From positions 4,168 through 39,492 of the forward strand of contig CAKKTI010000182.1 of the NCBI GenBank assembly GCA_920105805.1: a stretch of DNA of 35,325 nucleotides, given 5' to 3'. This stretch comes from Condylostoma magnum (taxonomy: Eukaryota; Ciliophora; Heterotrichea; Heterotrichida; Condylostomatidae). Positions 10,630-26,076 of this stretch are shown here, piece by piece. The translations under genes and the position numbers were made by a program. The notes under the pieces were generated by a model. That model had not been told where the DNA came from and made no database searches. It saw nothing but the letters and a program-made list of their open reading frames with translations. Each line of letters starts with the position of its first letter. The first letter of the stretch is position 1.

Positions 10630-12117
<1,488 letters not shown>

Positions 12118-12133
12118 TTCTCTTTATATAAAA
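12118..12133. promoter_or_regulatory. 16-bp divergent intergenic region between SNF1 kinase and FARSB starts
   Basis: The whole sequence between two divergent start codons is TTCTCTTTATATAAAA. It contains TATATAAA. Any shared promoter must use these 16 bp plus coding sequence. The FARSB start is fixed by N-terminal homology. The kinase start is the last ATG before its kinase domain. Confidence 0.6.
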
Positions 12134-13891
12134 ATGCCAATAGTGACAGTGGTCAAGACTTAACTTTTTAATGAGCTTTAAATTGATATGACTGATGATT
12201 AATTTGCTGACCTTTGCTTTGAGTTTGGTATTGAGCTTGACGATGTTACTACTGAAAAGGAAATTATAGCCAGGGAACGAGGTGATACTGCAGCCACAGG
12301 TTTGAGTGAGGAAATTCTGTATAAAATTGATATTCCTGCAAATCGCTATGATTTACTCTGCTTAGAAGGCTTAGTACAAGCTTTAAAAGTGTTTTTGGTA
12401 AAAGCACCTGCTCCTGGGTACAGAATTAAGCCAGTCACTGATTAAACTCCTGTTATAACTGTAGAAGAGTCTGTTATCGGAGTAAGGAAGTATGTAATTT
12501 GTGCTATTTTGCGAGGATTAACATTTACTGAGGATAGGTATAAGAGTTTTATTGATTTGCAAACAAAACTGCATGCAAATATATGTAAAATGAGGACTTT
12601 GTCGTCTATTGGCACTCATGATTATGATACTGTATAAGGACCGTTTAGATATACTGCAGTTGATAAGAACTAGTTGAGATTTAAGGCATTGAATTAACAA
12701 GAGGAGCATACAGCGGCAGAGTTGATGAACATATATAAAGAAGTCAAGCATTTAAGACCCTTTTTACACATACTCGAGCCTTTTGATAATTTTCCAGTTA
12801 TATATGATGCAAATAACGTTGTTTTATCAATGCCTCCTATAATTAACGGTGATCACTCTAAAATTACACTCAATACCAAGAATGTATTTATAGATGTAAC
12901 AGGGACAGATTTAACAAAGTCTAAAATTGTGCTAAATACAGTAATTGCAGCCTTTTCTGAGTACTGTGAGGAGCAATACACTGTAGAGCCTGTAAGAGTT
13001 GTTTACAATCAAAACGAGTAAATTTATCCTTAATTTGATGAACGGGAGATTAAGGTTGATGCTGATTATGTTCGCAGGACAATAGGAGTAGATATTGAAA
13101 CTGCAGCAATGGCTCAGGTTCTAACTAAAATGTGTCTAGAGTCCTCAGTGGTTGATGAAAAGACTATAGCAGTGAAAGTTCCTATGACAAGATCTGATAT
13201 ACTGCATCCTTGCGACGTGGTGGAGGATATAGCTATAGCATATGGTTACAACAACATACCAAAAAGACTGCCTTTGATTAACAGTTCAGCTAAAATGCAG
13301 CCTTTAAATCATTTTACTGATTTACTAAGATAAGAATGTGCTTTAGCCGGATATACAGAAATAGTGACCATGGTGTTACTATCATTTGCTGATAATTATG
13401 ATAGAATGAGGAAACCTATGGATGATTAAGCTGTTATTATAGCAAACCCTAGTAGTATTGAGTGCTAAATGCCTAGAACTTCATTATTGCCAGGATTACT
13501 TAAAACATTGGAATACAACCAGTCTCACTCTCCTCCTTTTAGAATTTTTGAGCTTTCAGATGTTGTTATAAAGGACTTGGATAATTCTACAGGAGCCATC
13601 AATCAAAGACACCTTGCTGCTTTATATAGTGATTAGGCATCTGAGTGTGAGCATATTCATGGATTTCTAGACTTAATTATGCTTAAATTAGGATTTGAGT
13701 GGAAGAAGGATTACAGCCTAGAGTTAAATAATGATGACCAATTTTTGTAAGGATGGGGAGTTAGTGTAATGTTTAATGGCAAAAGAGTAGGATCTATGGG
13801 AGTTATTCATCCTGAGATTTTAGAGAACTTCAATATTCCTAGGCCTGTTGTTGCTTTAGAGCTAAACTTACAAAAAATTGTCGAGCTTTGA
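12134..13891 (+). CDS. FARSB: Cytosolic phenylalanyl-tRNA synthetase beta subunit
   Basis: This predicts 585 residues, close to the usual 590. The N-terminus [16 protein letters not shown], then [11 protein letters not shown], aligns from the first residue with eukaryotic FARSB, fixing the start. [90 protein letters not shown] and [11 protein letters not shown] cover the B1, B3/B4, B5 and catalytic-like modules. With FARSA it forms the heterotetramer that charges tRNA-Phe. No TGA occurs inside; the one Trp-Gly (GWGVSVMF) is TGG. The stop is TGA TAG at 13889. It is divergent from the SNF1 kinase with 16 bp between start codons. Confidence 0.95.
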
Positions 13892-14104
13892 TAGGTAAAA
13901 ATTGTTCTTCTAAATAAATATATTATGCATAACTCCTTTCTTATTAGATGATTTTTGATCTTTCTTGCCAACGTATCTTCTTGATTCTCTTATATTCTGA
14001 TTACAATAATTTTGCATTTTCTATATTTCTTTTTCTACATACTATAATTGCAACTAATCATAACTATCTTTTATTTCTAAATTAATTCTAAAAGCTAATA
14101 AAAT

Positions 14105-14911
14105 ATGGATAGTTAGAATAGTTAAATTGAGGAAATTGTATTGGATGATGGTTTTAGATTTTAAAGAAGAAGGAGAGATAGATCATTTGATGGGAAAAGA
14201 TTAAGAGAGAGTTTGTTTAATGAATCAGATTAAAAGTAGGTAGTATTGCATAGAGATATTTAATTGAAAGATGCTGATTTGTCTGGTGTACACGATATGG
14301 AGCTTGGATTGTTAACTATTGCCATGAGTAGTATTTAGTAGTTATAAGAGTTTTCTTAGAATAACAAGGGAATAGATTAGATAGAAAAAGATATTATTAA
14401 TTAGCTACATAAACAAATTGTGTAAAAAATACCAAAGTGGATTAACTAGGCTGTTAAATAAGAACAAATTAATACTAATATATAATAAGCGGCAAATAAT
14501 GATGAAATAAGTGATTATTTTAGAAATTTCAGATATAAAGTAGAAAAAATATGTTGTATAAATAGGCATGATTTAGCTCTACATAAACTTAACAATAATT
14601 ATAGCAGAATAAAACAAAGAATCATAAACAAACAGTAATAATAAGAAAACTAGATCAACTACACATTTATCTAATAATAACCACCAACACCTTCTCAACC
14701 CCAACAAGACAATCTAATTCAAATCCTATACTAAAAACAGCAAAACTACATAAAAGACATTTTTACCCAAGGCCTTAAACTCTACAAACTATCAAAACAC
14801 TAAAAAGATCAACAAATAGCTCAATCCCACTTATCCTTTTCTCCCTATCTCCCCAGCATAACCCTTCCCTACTCTACCTTAAAAAGATACATAAATTCAT
14901 ATAACCCCTAA
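14105..14911 (+). CDS. Unknown Gln-rich protein
   Basis: This predicts 268 residues starting MDSQNSQIEEIVLDDGFRFQ. I do not recognise it. An acidic/basic head with RRRRDRSFDGKRLRE is followed by helical, Gln-rich sequence such as LTIAMSSIQQLQEF and HKQIVQKIPKWINQAVKQEQ. A short Cys-containing segment (VEKICCINRHDLALHKL) and a Gln/Pro-rich part (PPTPSQPQQDN) come next. Many of the Gln are TAA or TAG, and no TGA occurs. It is preceded by GCTAATAAAAT at the start codon. The stop is probably TAA 14909-14911 (then AAT TAA), leaving 10 bp to the convergent CDC48 stop. The protein could be regulatory; nothing in the sequence fixes a role. Confidence 0.5.
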
Positions 14912-14921
14912 AATTAACCTA

Positions 14922-17300
<2,379 letters not shown>

Positions 17301-17843
17301 TTTTATAGTTTAATGTTGAACTGGGTTTACTTTATGTTGGAAAGTTATTTATAGATTAATTAGGGATGGAAGTAGATCAGAGGGAATGGTTAAGGAGTGA
17401 TTGGAGGAGTTAATATTGAAAATGAAGGATTAAAGTTTTTGTAGAATTGTGTACTGGGATGGAGTAATAAGAGAGCCTTCAGGATTAAATTGGTGATTGT
17501 CGTACATAATGTTATTTTGGTGTATGTAAGTTGAATTTTGATTTCAATGATAAAAGTATAGAATTATTTATTAAATAAAACATGATTCAAAAGCTGTATG
17601 TAATAATGTTTCACTAAATAAGTATCAATACGTTGTATATTAATTATCATAAAAATAAATAATTATATTAAAATTCATGGCATAGTCAGTATTAACCTTC
17701 TCAAACTTTTTGATACAGTAATGTACTAAACTTCTTTTACTACATAATAACCAAGTTATATACAATCATTTACTTCCCACACTAAGCAACACTATTACCT
17801 TGCAAATACTCCACATTCTAAACCACAATTATTATAATAAAAG
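17301..17843. promoter_or_regulatory. 543-bp divergent intergenic region between CDC48 and BCKDHB
   Basis: AT-rich sequence separates two divergent start codons and presumably carries both promoters. CTATAAAA stands directly before the CDC48 ATG and ATTATAATAAAAG before the BCKDHB ATG. I see no RNA gene, repeat or plausible coding frame in it. Confidence 0.5.
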
Positions 17844-18911
17844 ATGCTTCGTCTTACAAGCCGTAGATTTTCTTAAATATTATTCGGTACATCTCCAGAA
17901 GTTCCTAAAAATCTCTAATCAACAAAGCGCAATCTTCTAGGAGCAATAAACAACGCTTTAGACATGATATTAGAAGAAGATGAAACGTAAGTATTAAGCA
18001 GAGCCTGTGTCTTCGGAGAAGACGTTGCTTTTGGCGGAGTATTCCGCTGTTCGGATGGCCTACGCGACAAGTACGGCAGTGAACGTGTTTTCAACACTCC
18101 TTTATCAGAACAGGGAATAGCAGCCTTTGGTATTGGCTTAGCCTCCGTTGGATTTACAGCAATAGCCGAAATGTAGTTTGCAGACTATATTTTCCCAGCC
18201 TTTGATTAAATAGTAAACGAGGCAGCCAAATACCGCTACAGATCCGGAGGACTTTTCAATGTAGGACAGCTTATAATTAGAGCTCCAACTCAAGCCGTGG
18301 GCCATGGAGCTATGTATCACTCGTAAAGCCCAGAGGCCTACTTTGCGCATACACCTGGGTTGAAGGTAGTTATTCCCAGAGGTCCGGTATAAGCCAAGGG
18401 ACTGTTGCTGGCAGCGCATAAGGATAAAAACCCGGTTATTTTCTTTGAGCCCAAAAGCCTGTATAGAATGGCAACAGGAGATGTACCAGATGAGCACTAT
18501 GAGATTCCATTGTCTAAGTCAGAGGTAGTGAAAGAAGGAAGTGATGTAAGTATTATTGGATGGGGATACCATCTAGTCTTTATTGAAAAGGCGATACTAA
18601 AGGCAGAATAACAGCTTGGAATTACCTGTGAGTTGATTGATCCTAGGACAATATACCCTCTAGATTTTGATACAATTGAAGCTAGTGTAAAGAAAACTGG
18701 AAGATGTATAGTGTGTCATGAAGCACCCAAGACAGGAGGGTTTGGAGCAGAAATTGCGGCTTTGGTAACTGAAAAATGCTTTTTGAACTTAGAAGCTCCA
18801 GTGTTGAGGGTTACTGGGTATGATACTCCTTTTCCTCATATATACGAAAAGCTTTATTACCCAGATGAACACAAAATATTTGAAGCTATTAAAAAGTCCA
18901 TTGAGTTTTAG
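17844..18911 (+). CDS. BCKDHB: Branched-chain 2-oxoacid dehydrogenase E1 beta subunit
   Basis: This predicts 355 residues. After a short Arg/Ser-rich mitochondrial leader ([14 protein letters not shown]) come [34 protein letters not shown] and [20 protein letters not shown]. Then [49 protein letters not shown] and EPKSLYRM. The wording, especially YHSQSPEA and EPKSLYR, separates BCKDHB from the pyruvate dehydrogenase beta subunit. With E1 alpha it oxidatively decarboxylates branched-chain 2-oxoacids in the mitochondrial matrix. The protein ends at IEF exactly where homologues end, on TAG TAA (18909-18914). If TAG and TAA were always Gln, 26 unrelated residues would follow before TGA at 18990. 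All Trp codons are TGG. Confidence 0.94.
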
Positions 18912-18991
18912 TAAATTTTATTAATAAATTGTGAATGTAAAGTTAATAAAGAAAACGAGGATTTTCTAAGAGCCAGGAGTTCAATCTATGC

Positions 18992-20686
18992 ATGATTTAT
19001 AATCCAGATGCTGCATAGCTGATGAAGGTTTTAAGTCCACACCAGACAATAAATTTGAATAAAAAACTCAGAAAAAACAAAATTTATGGGTATCTACAGA
19101 CATATGGAATTCCTGCAACTCCTGACATTACTAAATCTACTAATAATCTACTCAGTGCTAAAATTGGAAGGATTAAAGGGTTTCAAAGACCTAAAACTTC
19201 TAGCATTTCCATTAAAAAGCAAGTAAGCAGTCAAAAATTAAATAATTTCAGATCTAATAGTGAAACTAATCTTCCTGTTATAAAAACTTAGTCTGTTTAT
19301 ATTGACTAAGAAGCTAGGCAGAGGAAGGTTTAGTAGAGAAAAAGAAATTTATATGTAAAACGTTAAACTCTCAAAAATCAGATTGACACTATAAGAAGTG
19401 ATACTCTTGAGCTAAGACGAGACCTTTCGACTTATTAAAAGCACTATTGTGATTATCAGGAGCCTACATGATAAGTAATGAAACTTTCCTAATTCACTTA
19501 AAAATTGCCTAAAAGCTTCAGGCAAATCAGATAGTAAAAGTAGGAATAAACAAACTTAAAATCTTCTATTGCTTAAGGAATGAAAAATATCTGTGAGTTA
19601 AGTGTTGCAAATATGCAAGCACTAAGTTAAATTTCAAATATTCCAAAAGAATCACTTTATATGAGGCAAAATGTATAGGAAACTCCAGTTGTTTTTTAAG
19701 GAGTGAGGAAGATTTCTAACTTGCACTGTATTTTATAGATTTCTGGATAACACCATAGCGATAGCTTTAATATAGTAGTACATCTGCCATCTGGCCAAAT
19801 TTTATTCAGCAATGTAGTTATTAACCTATACTAGCATAAGGCAAGTGATGTAGTCACTAGAATAAAAGAATCAGTAATACCTTACTTATATATTACTTTA
19901 TAAAATGATAAACTAGAATTAGCTTGAAATAACCTAATAGGAACAAGCTTTTTCTGTGGAATTTGTTAAATAAAAGGATTGTTTAATCAATTAGAAACAG
20001 TTCTTGTTACTGAATAAAATGATGATATAATTTTAGCTTTATTTTCCTAGAAAAAGGAATTAAATTTGACAAAGTAAAATTTTGGAATATAAGGAAGTCT
20101 TTTTAATCGTGGATCTGATTTTATATTCAGACAAATATCGTAAAGACTTTGTGTTTTGAATACTTAGCTAATATGGTTAAGACCCAATTAAGACATTTTT
20201 TACTTTAAGGAATAGAAATCTAGATTACTTGATTGGGAGTATATATCAGAGATGCTAGGAATAATGAAATTCAGAATAATCAGTAAATTTAAAAGCATTA
20301 TCAATTAATAACAATATAAAATATACATACTTCACCATAAAGAAGTATTTAAAATCAGAATTAGGAACTAATAAGATGAACAAGTTGAAATTTTACCTGA
20401 TAACAAATTCTTTTAGATATTGACAAATTTATAATTCAAAGATTCATTTGATAAGCCAGTGACTCTAGACAGCAGCATAGAGCTTGAATTTGTGATAACT
20501 AGAATTTTTAAATAGATATTAATGTATTAATTATAACTGTCTTCTTTAATTTAAGCGAATATATTAGCATAAAAGATGTACAAATAAATATAGTATTTTT
20601 AGTCGAATATACATCACATTGTAATAAGTATCAAAAAATTAGCCTCCACTTTTAGACTTCAAATTTCATATATAACTAAATACTAA
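18992..20686 (+). CDS. Unknown coiled-coil protein with long C-terminal domain
   Basis: This predicts 564 residues if read whole. Residues 1-110 are basic and low in structure (LSAKIGRIKGFQRPKTSSIS). About 110-155 form a coiled coil (QQRKRNLYVKRQTLKNQIDT). The rest alternates strands and helices (VVHLPSGQILFSNVVINLYQ). I do not recognise a family. TGA at 19469 (residue 160) and 19925 (residue 312) are read as Trp. The first is followed at once by TAA and an in-frame ATG at 19478, so this could instead be two genes, 18992-19471 and 19478-20686, separated like others here by a few nucleotides. The start could also be the second ATG at 19022. The end is TAA 20684, then CAA TAA. Confidence 0.5.
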
Positions 20687-20767
20687 CAATAAATCCTCGT
20701 TTTATCTTTTCATTCTGTACTTAAATATTTTTCTAATAATGCCTCTTATACACATTTAATAAATATT

Positions 20768-22018
20768 ATGATAGAACCGGTACTATTTCAAAGTAACAAT
20801 TCTTAATCAAAGGAGCAATATAAAGGATAATTCAACTAAATATGCAATATACAGAAGGATGCTATGGAATTAGAGTAATTCTAATGCGACGAAACTTTAG
20901 ATGGCATTCCATCCTTTAGCGAAGCTTAATCTGAAATTCAAAAGATTTAACAAAACATCAATTAAATCTGGCAGTGTTAAAGCAAGTAGTATATGCGAGC
21001 AATGCAAATAAAACAGTAATAATACCAAATCAACCCAAATTACATGCTTTAAAACTAAAATCAAATAAACCCAATGATGAGAACCATTTTATATAACTGA
21101 ATGATGGAAGTTTGCTCAGAATTTACTTTAAAGCGAGAGACATTCTACCTATCAATCATTTATGTAGAGTAATTGCTTTAGAAATGCCCTAATGTACCTA
21201 AAGAAAAATATCAATTAGTAGGGCTGTGTGCAATGTGCATTGCAAGTAAAATAGAAGAAATATACGCTCCAAAATTAACAGATTTTGTAAAAGCAGCTGA
21301 CGGTGGATATGATGTAAAAGAAGTTCAAGGATTTCAATTTAAAATGTTTTAATACTTAAATTGGAAGTTTTTACCAGTGACATCATTCACTTGGCTTAAT
21401 TGGCTATTGAAAGAATGGGATAGCTTTATTTTATTCAACTTTTAGAACATATCTGGAAATAAAGTATCTGATTTCGAGCATTTAGAGATAGAAATTAGGC
21501 AAAATTTAGTACTATCCATGCATTCTAGATTTATTTTATTTAAGCAGAATAATGAGTAGTCTTATAGGAGATTCAGGGAAATCATGTAAGTATTAGATGC
21601 CCTTTAACTGCATTATGGTGTGTTACATCACAATAATAGAGATATAGCAGCCAGCTTATTGTATTTATTTGCCCTGAAATTCCTGCAATAAACTGAATTT
21701 GAATTATTTACATATCAATTTCCTTAGAATAATCAATAGTAAAGTGATCCATAAGAGTTATTGGCTTAGTTTTAGGAGATATTTGCATATTTTATGGCAG
21801 AAACGTTAGAAATTCATGATTTACAACTACTTTTTAATACCATATCTTTTGTCAATAATTTTATAGATTTACCTATTGATCTATCAGCACCTCCTATAAC
21901 TAGAATGCCTCATTTTAGCAGAAGTTAAGCTCACTATGAAGACTTTTAGGCCTTTTAAACATACAATCCACAAAATCTTGAATTCACCTACCAAAAATTG
22001 AGAGAAGTCCCTTATTGA
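20768..22018 (+). CDS. Cyclin with N-terminal cyclin box
   Basis: This predicts 416 residues. A Gln-rich head of about 100 residues precedes the cyclin box: MRTILYNWMMEVCSEFTLKR, ETFYLSIIYVEQLLQ, KYQLVGLCAMCIASKIEEIY, PKLTDFVKAADGGYDVKEV and FKMFQYLNWKFLPVTSFTWL. The MRxILxxW signature contains the Lys-Glu cleft region typical of CDK-binding cyclins. The spacing and LxWxFLPVT wording recall G1/S cyclins of the E/D side rather than B type. The signature Trp (residue 111) is TGA at 21098-21100, another invariant position decoded as Trp. The second cyclin fold is less clear, with a Gln-rich insert near EQSYRRFREIM. The stop is TGA at 22016 after REVPY. Confidence 0.88.
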
Positions 22019-22123
22019 ATTAATATAGTAAAATAGTATTTAAATCAAAATTGAGTTTGCATACAAGAATTCAATTTTAGCTCATTTTATTTATACATAA
22101 TCTTACCTTTTTGTGTATATAAA

Positions 22124-23818
22124 ATGTTAGGTCTTTTACTATTATTTTGCGCAGCTAATTAAATTGAGTTTATTGATTAGAATGCAGTTAAAGATCAAGC
22201 ATTTTAGCTCCTTACTTATATTCCTATACAAACTGTCTTCATAGATTTTCCTTAGTAATACGATCTAAGCAATGAAGAAAATTAATTAAAGTCTTCTATA
22301 ATTTATTTAAGACATACTGATGAGCAATAATTAACCGAAAGAACTGAGGATTTAGCAATCAGAGGCGTTAAAATGATAGTCATACACCCTTCAGTAAACC
22401 TAAATGAAGAAACTACCAGTAGGTTAATCGTCATAAAATCAGACTTAGATTATTTTAAGGGACAAATATAAGTTAATCACTAGAGAACTAAATAATCAAA
22501 TATCCCAAGAATAGATCTTACTTAAATAAAACTAAAAGTAGATGATTTATACCAAATATTTTTCGCATTGAAGGATTTTGATTACTAAGGATAACTTAAT
22601 ATATATTCATTTGACAATTCAGTCTAAAATTAGGAGCTTGTTTAGAAAATCTGCGATATTATAACTGAAAACTGCTAAATTCAAATATAACTAATAAAAA
22701 CTTATAGTAAATAAGATGGACTGCTTATAAATAGAAACCTTTTCCTTGGAAAGCTTAAGTTATAATATCTAAAGCACGAATTTTAATAATACTTTCCTCA
22801 TTCAAGATCACTAATATCCTGTGAGGCTGGGGAGGGTTAATAATGTTTAACAGATTGCGAATGTTAAGAAGGCTGGGTATAGGATGGATACTGTGACTCA
22901 TCTTGCTTTAATAAAGAATGCAAATTCGATGGAACGGATTGTGCTGGAGTTAACTGCTCCGATTTCTGTATTGATCATATTGCAGATGGAACTTGCCATA
23001 ACGAATGCAATTCAGAAGTATGCTCTTATGATGGTTCAGATTGCGATTAGGAGGAATCATGCTCTTCAGCATGTTAGGAATTATAAAACAATGGATAATG
23101 TGATGAACAGTGTAACATTTAATTTTGTAACTATGATGGAAGTGATTGCACATAACCAGAACTAGCTAATTGTCATTGTGATATAGATTTATTAAATAAC
23201 GATGTTTGTGACTAGGAATGTGGCTCATTAGAATGCTTATTCGATAAAGGCAATTGCTATTGTAATTCTAGTTGCCTAATGTGATAAAATGATAATGAAT
23301 GTGATGAAAATTGCAATATTGAAGTATGTAATTGGGATGGAGGGGATTGTGATAATAATAACGATGATGATGATGATAATGATGAGCTTGAACCTGGTAT
23401 AATTGCTACTATTGTAATAGGAGCTGTTTTAGGATTAATTATTATAATAGTTGTTATAATTGTAATCTGCAAAAAAGTAAATAATAAGGAATATAATTCA
23501 AATCCTCCTCCTGAAGTTCCATTGTAATCGTTTTAGCCATAAATGTAATAACAATATCCTTATGGGTAACCTGAGGCTGGTTCTGGAGCACCTTCCTATC
23601 CTATGTATGGAGGACCCTAACCTATGATGAATCAGCAAAATTTTGCATAAGGATATCCTGTATATTAGCTAAATCCACCTAATAGTTATCCCATGGCTCC
23701 TAATTATCCTAATCAATAAGGTATGTATTAACAAAATCAATATTTTGTACCTCCTTAACCTATTCCACCTCAAATGGCTCCTCAAAATTAGATGCCTTCT
23801 TTACAACAAAACTATTGA
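22124..23818 (+). CDS. Single-pass membrane protein with Lin-12/Notch repeats and Pro/Gln-rich cytosolic tail
   Basis: This predicts 564 residues. A signal peptide (MLGLLLLFCAANQ) is followed by an ectodomain of about 230 residues without a family I know. Then come five or so Lin-12/Notch-type Cys repeats (about 240-425), each ending in a D-G-x-D-C-like motif: FNKECKFDGTDC, NSEVCSYDGSDC, NIQFCNYDGSDC, GSLECLFDKGNC, NIEVCNWDGGDC. In Notch these modules bind Ca2+. An acidic Asp/Asn linker precedes a transmembrane helix (IIATIVIGAVLGLIIIIVVI). The tail is rich in Tyr, Pro, Gln and Met (PYGQPEAGS, QNQYFVPPQPIPP). TGA at 23282 (residue 387) is read as Trp; the stop is TGA 23816. The start follows TGTATATAAA. 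This looks like a surface receptor or adhesin, which is inference. Confidence 0.82.
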
Positions 23819-23865
23819 GTTTAGGTAATTTCCATTATTAAAATAATTAAATTTGCAGAGGAATA

Positions 23866-24667
23866 ATGTATAGAGAATAATAAGAAGGAGTCGCTTATTA
23901 TATTATACAAAATGAACCCATTTCTAATATTTTGCCAAATACTTAAATCTAAATAAATACCATATTCCCATAAGCAATTTTAGTAGACTTTATTGGCTAG
24001 ATATTGTAATTATATAAGCTTCCTGTAATAGGATTATGCACCATTGTCTTGACTTAACTTTTAGTATATCTAGGTTCTTACACGGGAGGTGTTGTTAAAT
24101 TGTAAAAATTTTATATATTTGTCTATAGCCCTGAAGGTGTTGATAAACTTTTATGAAGTTTTGGAGTCGGCACATAGAGTTCTTCCGGTTAAAGCTTTTC
24201 AATACTATGTCTTAACAGCTATTTCTTCTCATCCAATTATTATCTAAGCATTTAATTATATTGCTACTACTTCTAAACTTATCACTGCCTAAGTTATTCT
24301 TATTCCCTTTTTTATTGTTAAATTTGAATAAATCTTTCTTTGAATTAAAGCTCTCTTTACCTAATACTCTCTTATCTTTCTTATTACTCTTTAATTTATT
24401 AATTCTATTGATAGATTTGATAATTTGTTTTCAATTATTCTTTAGCCTTTTTATCAAAATACTACTAGTTTATAGCTTAGTTTTTTTGTTAATTTCTTGG
24501 ATGTTAGTTGAATTAATAGTCTTATTGGTTTGAATAAAATTGCTGTAATTTTTATGCTGCACTATAAGTATCCATATTCTTTTAAACTTAGAATACTTTA
24601 CGTCCTTAGGAATTATACTATGGATGCTGTGTTTAATTTACATAATAATATTTTGGGGAAAGAGTAG
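23866..24667 (+). CDS. Unknown multi-pass membrane protein with a probable small intron
   Basis: From ATG 23866 one frame reads MYREQQEGVAYYIIQNEPIS and on through LQLYKLPVIGLCTIVLTQLL to about 24120. From about 24131 coding character moves to the next frame: VLINFYEVLESAHRVLPVKA, then FQYYVLTAISSHPIII and hydrophobic helices with ILIPFFIVKFEQIFLW. A GT-AG intron would join them: 24121-24136 (16 nt, the size class known for heterotrichs) or 24089-24128 (40 nt). A 1-nt sequencing slip is the alternative. Two TGA (24347, 24509) read as Trp. The end is uncertain: TAG 24665, TAA 24707, TAA 24836 or the run TGA TAA TAG TAG at 24866 are possible. The later ones overlap the convergent transporter. 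No family recognised; several membrane helices. Confidence 0.45.
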
Positions 24668-24821
24668 TTAAATCTGGATATCCTCCTCTTAAATTCATAT
24701 TTATTATAAATCATCTTGTTTGTAATTTATCTACTGAAAAAGTTGTTTATATGTTTTAAGCCTTACTGTATATATCATAACATCCTAATAAACACTTTAA
24801 AAATAAACCATATTGAATCAC

Positions 24822-26072
24822 CTAAAAAATTACTCTAACTACTGATGAAAATCCTATGCATGAAATGATAATAGTAGTTATTAAAAGGAAAGTCTTTTAT
24901 GAATCAGGAATAGAAGTTTTAAAAGCAAACATACAAGGAAAGATGAATCCTGAGATAACCGAAAACAACCCTCCTAATATTTTAAAGTAATTAAGAACTT
25001 CTGGGAAACTTGTTGAAATTACCAAGGATGTGGTTAAAATAGCACTAGTTATTATAAAGTGCGAATCTTTCTTAGAATTATTAAAAATCAAACTGTTTAG
25101 TGCATTCCTAGCAGGATTCATATTAATAGTAATAGCCATAATCATAGTTGGTATCATTAGAATTCTCGCTAAGACCATAGGATAATCATACAAATTAGAA
25201 GTTTTGTCAACTGTATCTCTAAAAATGACTAATTAAGGTATATTTTCCATATAAGATAAATATCCAAAAACTCCTATTAAAATGTTCAAAGTCACAATAA
25301 TTATATGAGAATAATCAATAACTTATTCCATTTTTCTGTAGCTTTAATGATTCAATTCTTAATAAATTGTTGCTATTACTCTAGAGGACTCATAAATAAA
25401 AATAGCTATAGTAACACTGTCTACAAAGTTAATATCAATATTAAAGTATGTTATTTTGTCCCAAAAATTAGAAATTGTAGAAATATAAGAAGGAGACTGT
25501 AAAATTACGACTTCTGCCAAATAAAGTGTAGTCAATAAAGATATAAACGAAGTATACTGCAGAGCCTTTAGCTCTCTTTATAAAGCCATAGGTAAAATTA
25601 TTAAGCAGTTCACTAATAAAACAATGAATCTTTTCTAAAATTCTGCATTTTCAATATCTATAAGATCAAATGTACTCAAAACACTTAATAAAATTTTCCC
25701 TATAAAGGCTTATAGAGCTGTTATACTTCCTAATGGATGTAAAAACAGTACAATTTCTAATATTTTCCTAGCAAATGATCCGTACAGTTTATCAGTAATT
25801 TCAAGATAGGTAAATTTTTCCGTTTCAACTGCAGCTCTTATTATGACTCTATAGAAAATACCACAAATCCACGCTCCTATAATAAGAATGACAGTGCCTA
25901 AAATAACCCCAGTGTTTGCAACACATATAGGTAGGCCTAACATTCCAACACCTATTATTGCAGCACATAAACTCAATACAGAGCTTTGAATAGAACCTTG
26001 TTCAAATTTCAGTTATTGTAGAAATCCAGATTTTTAAGACATTTTTTATGTATAGGAATAATTTTAAGACAT
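24822..26072 (-). CDS. Amino acid/auxin permease family transporter (SLC36/SLC38/AVT-like)
   Basis: This predicts 416 residues. The first helix SLCAAIIGVGMLGLPICVAN carries the G-x-G-x-L-x-L-P signature of the AAAP family. It is followed by GVILGTVILIIGAWICGIFY, FTYLEITDKLYG, a run of further helices, and late blocks MNPARNALNSLIF and FKILGGLFSVISGFIFPCMF, as in proton- or sodium-coupled amino-acid transporters. Location is probably plasma membrane or a lysosome-like vacuole. The start is either ATG 26072 (MSQNYSYTQKMSQKSGF) or the in-frame ATG 26042; the two lie in a 14-bp direct repeat. It begins 4 nt after the TMEM43-A stop on the same strand. The end is taken as TAG 24822 after the last helix (SSVVRVIF); TGA 24711 would add 37 residues. 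Confidence 0.85.
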
Positions 26073-26075
26073 TTT
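26032..26075. repeat. 14-bp direct repeat over two alternative transporter start codons
   Basis: TTTTAAGACATTTT occurs at 26032-26045 and 26062-26075, offset 30 nt. On the minus strand each copy reads AAAATGTCTTAAAA, so the start codon and the next codons are duplicated in frame. It adds 10 residues if the upstream copy is used. Confidence 0.85.
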
Positions 26076-26076
26076 A

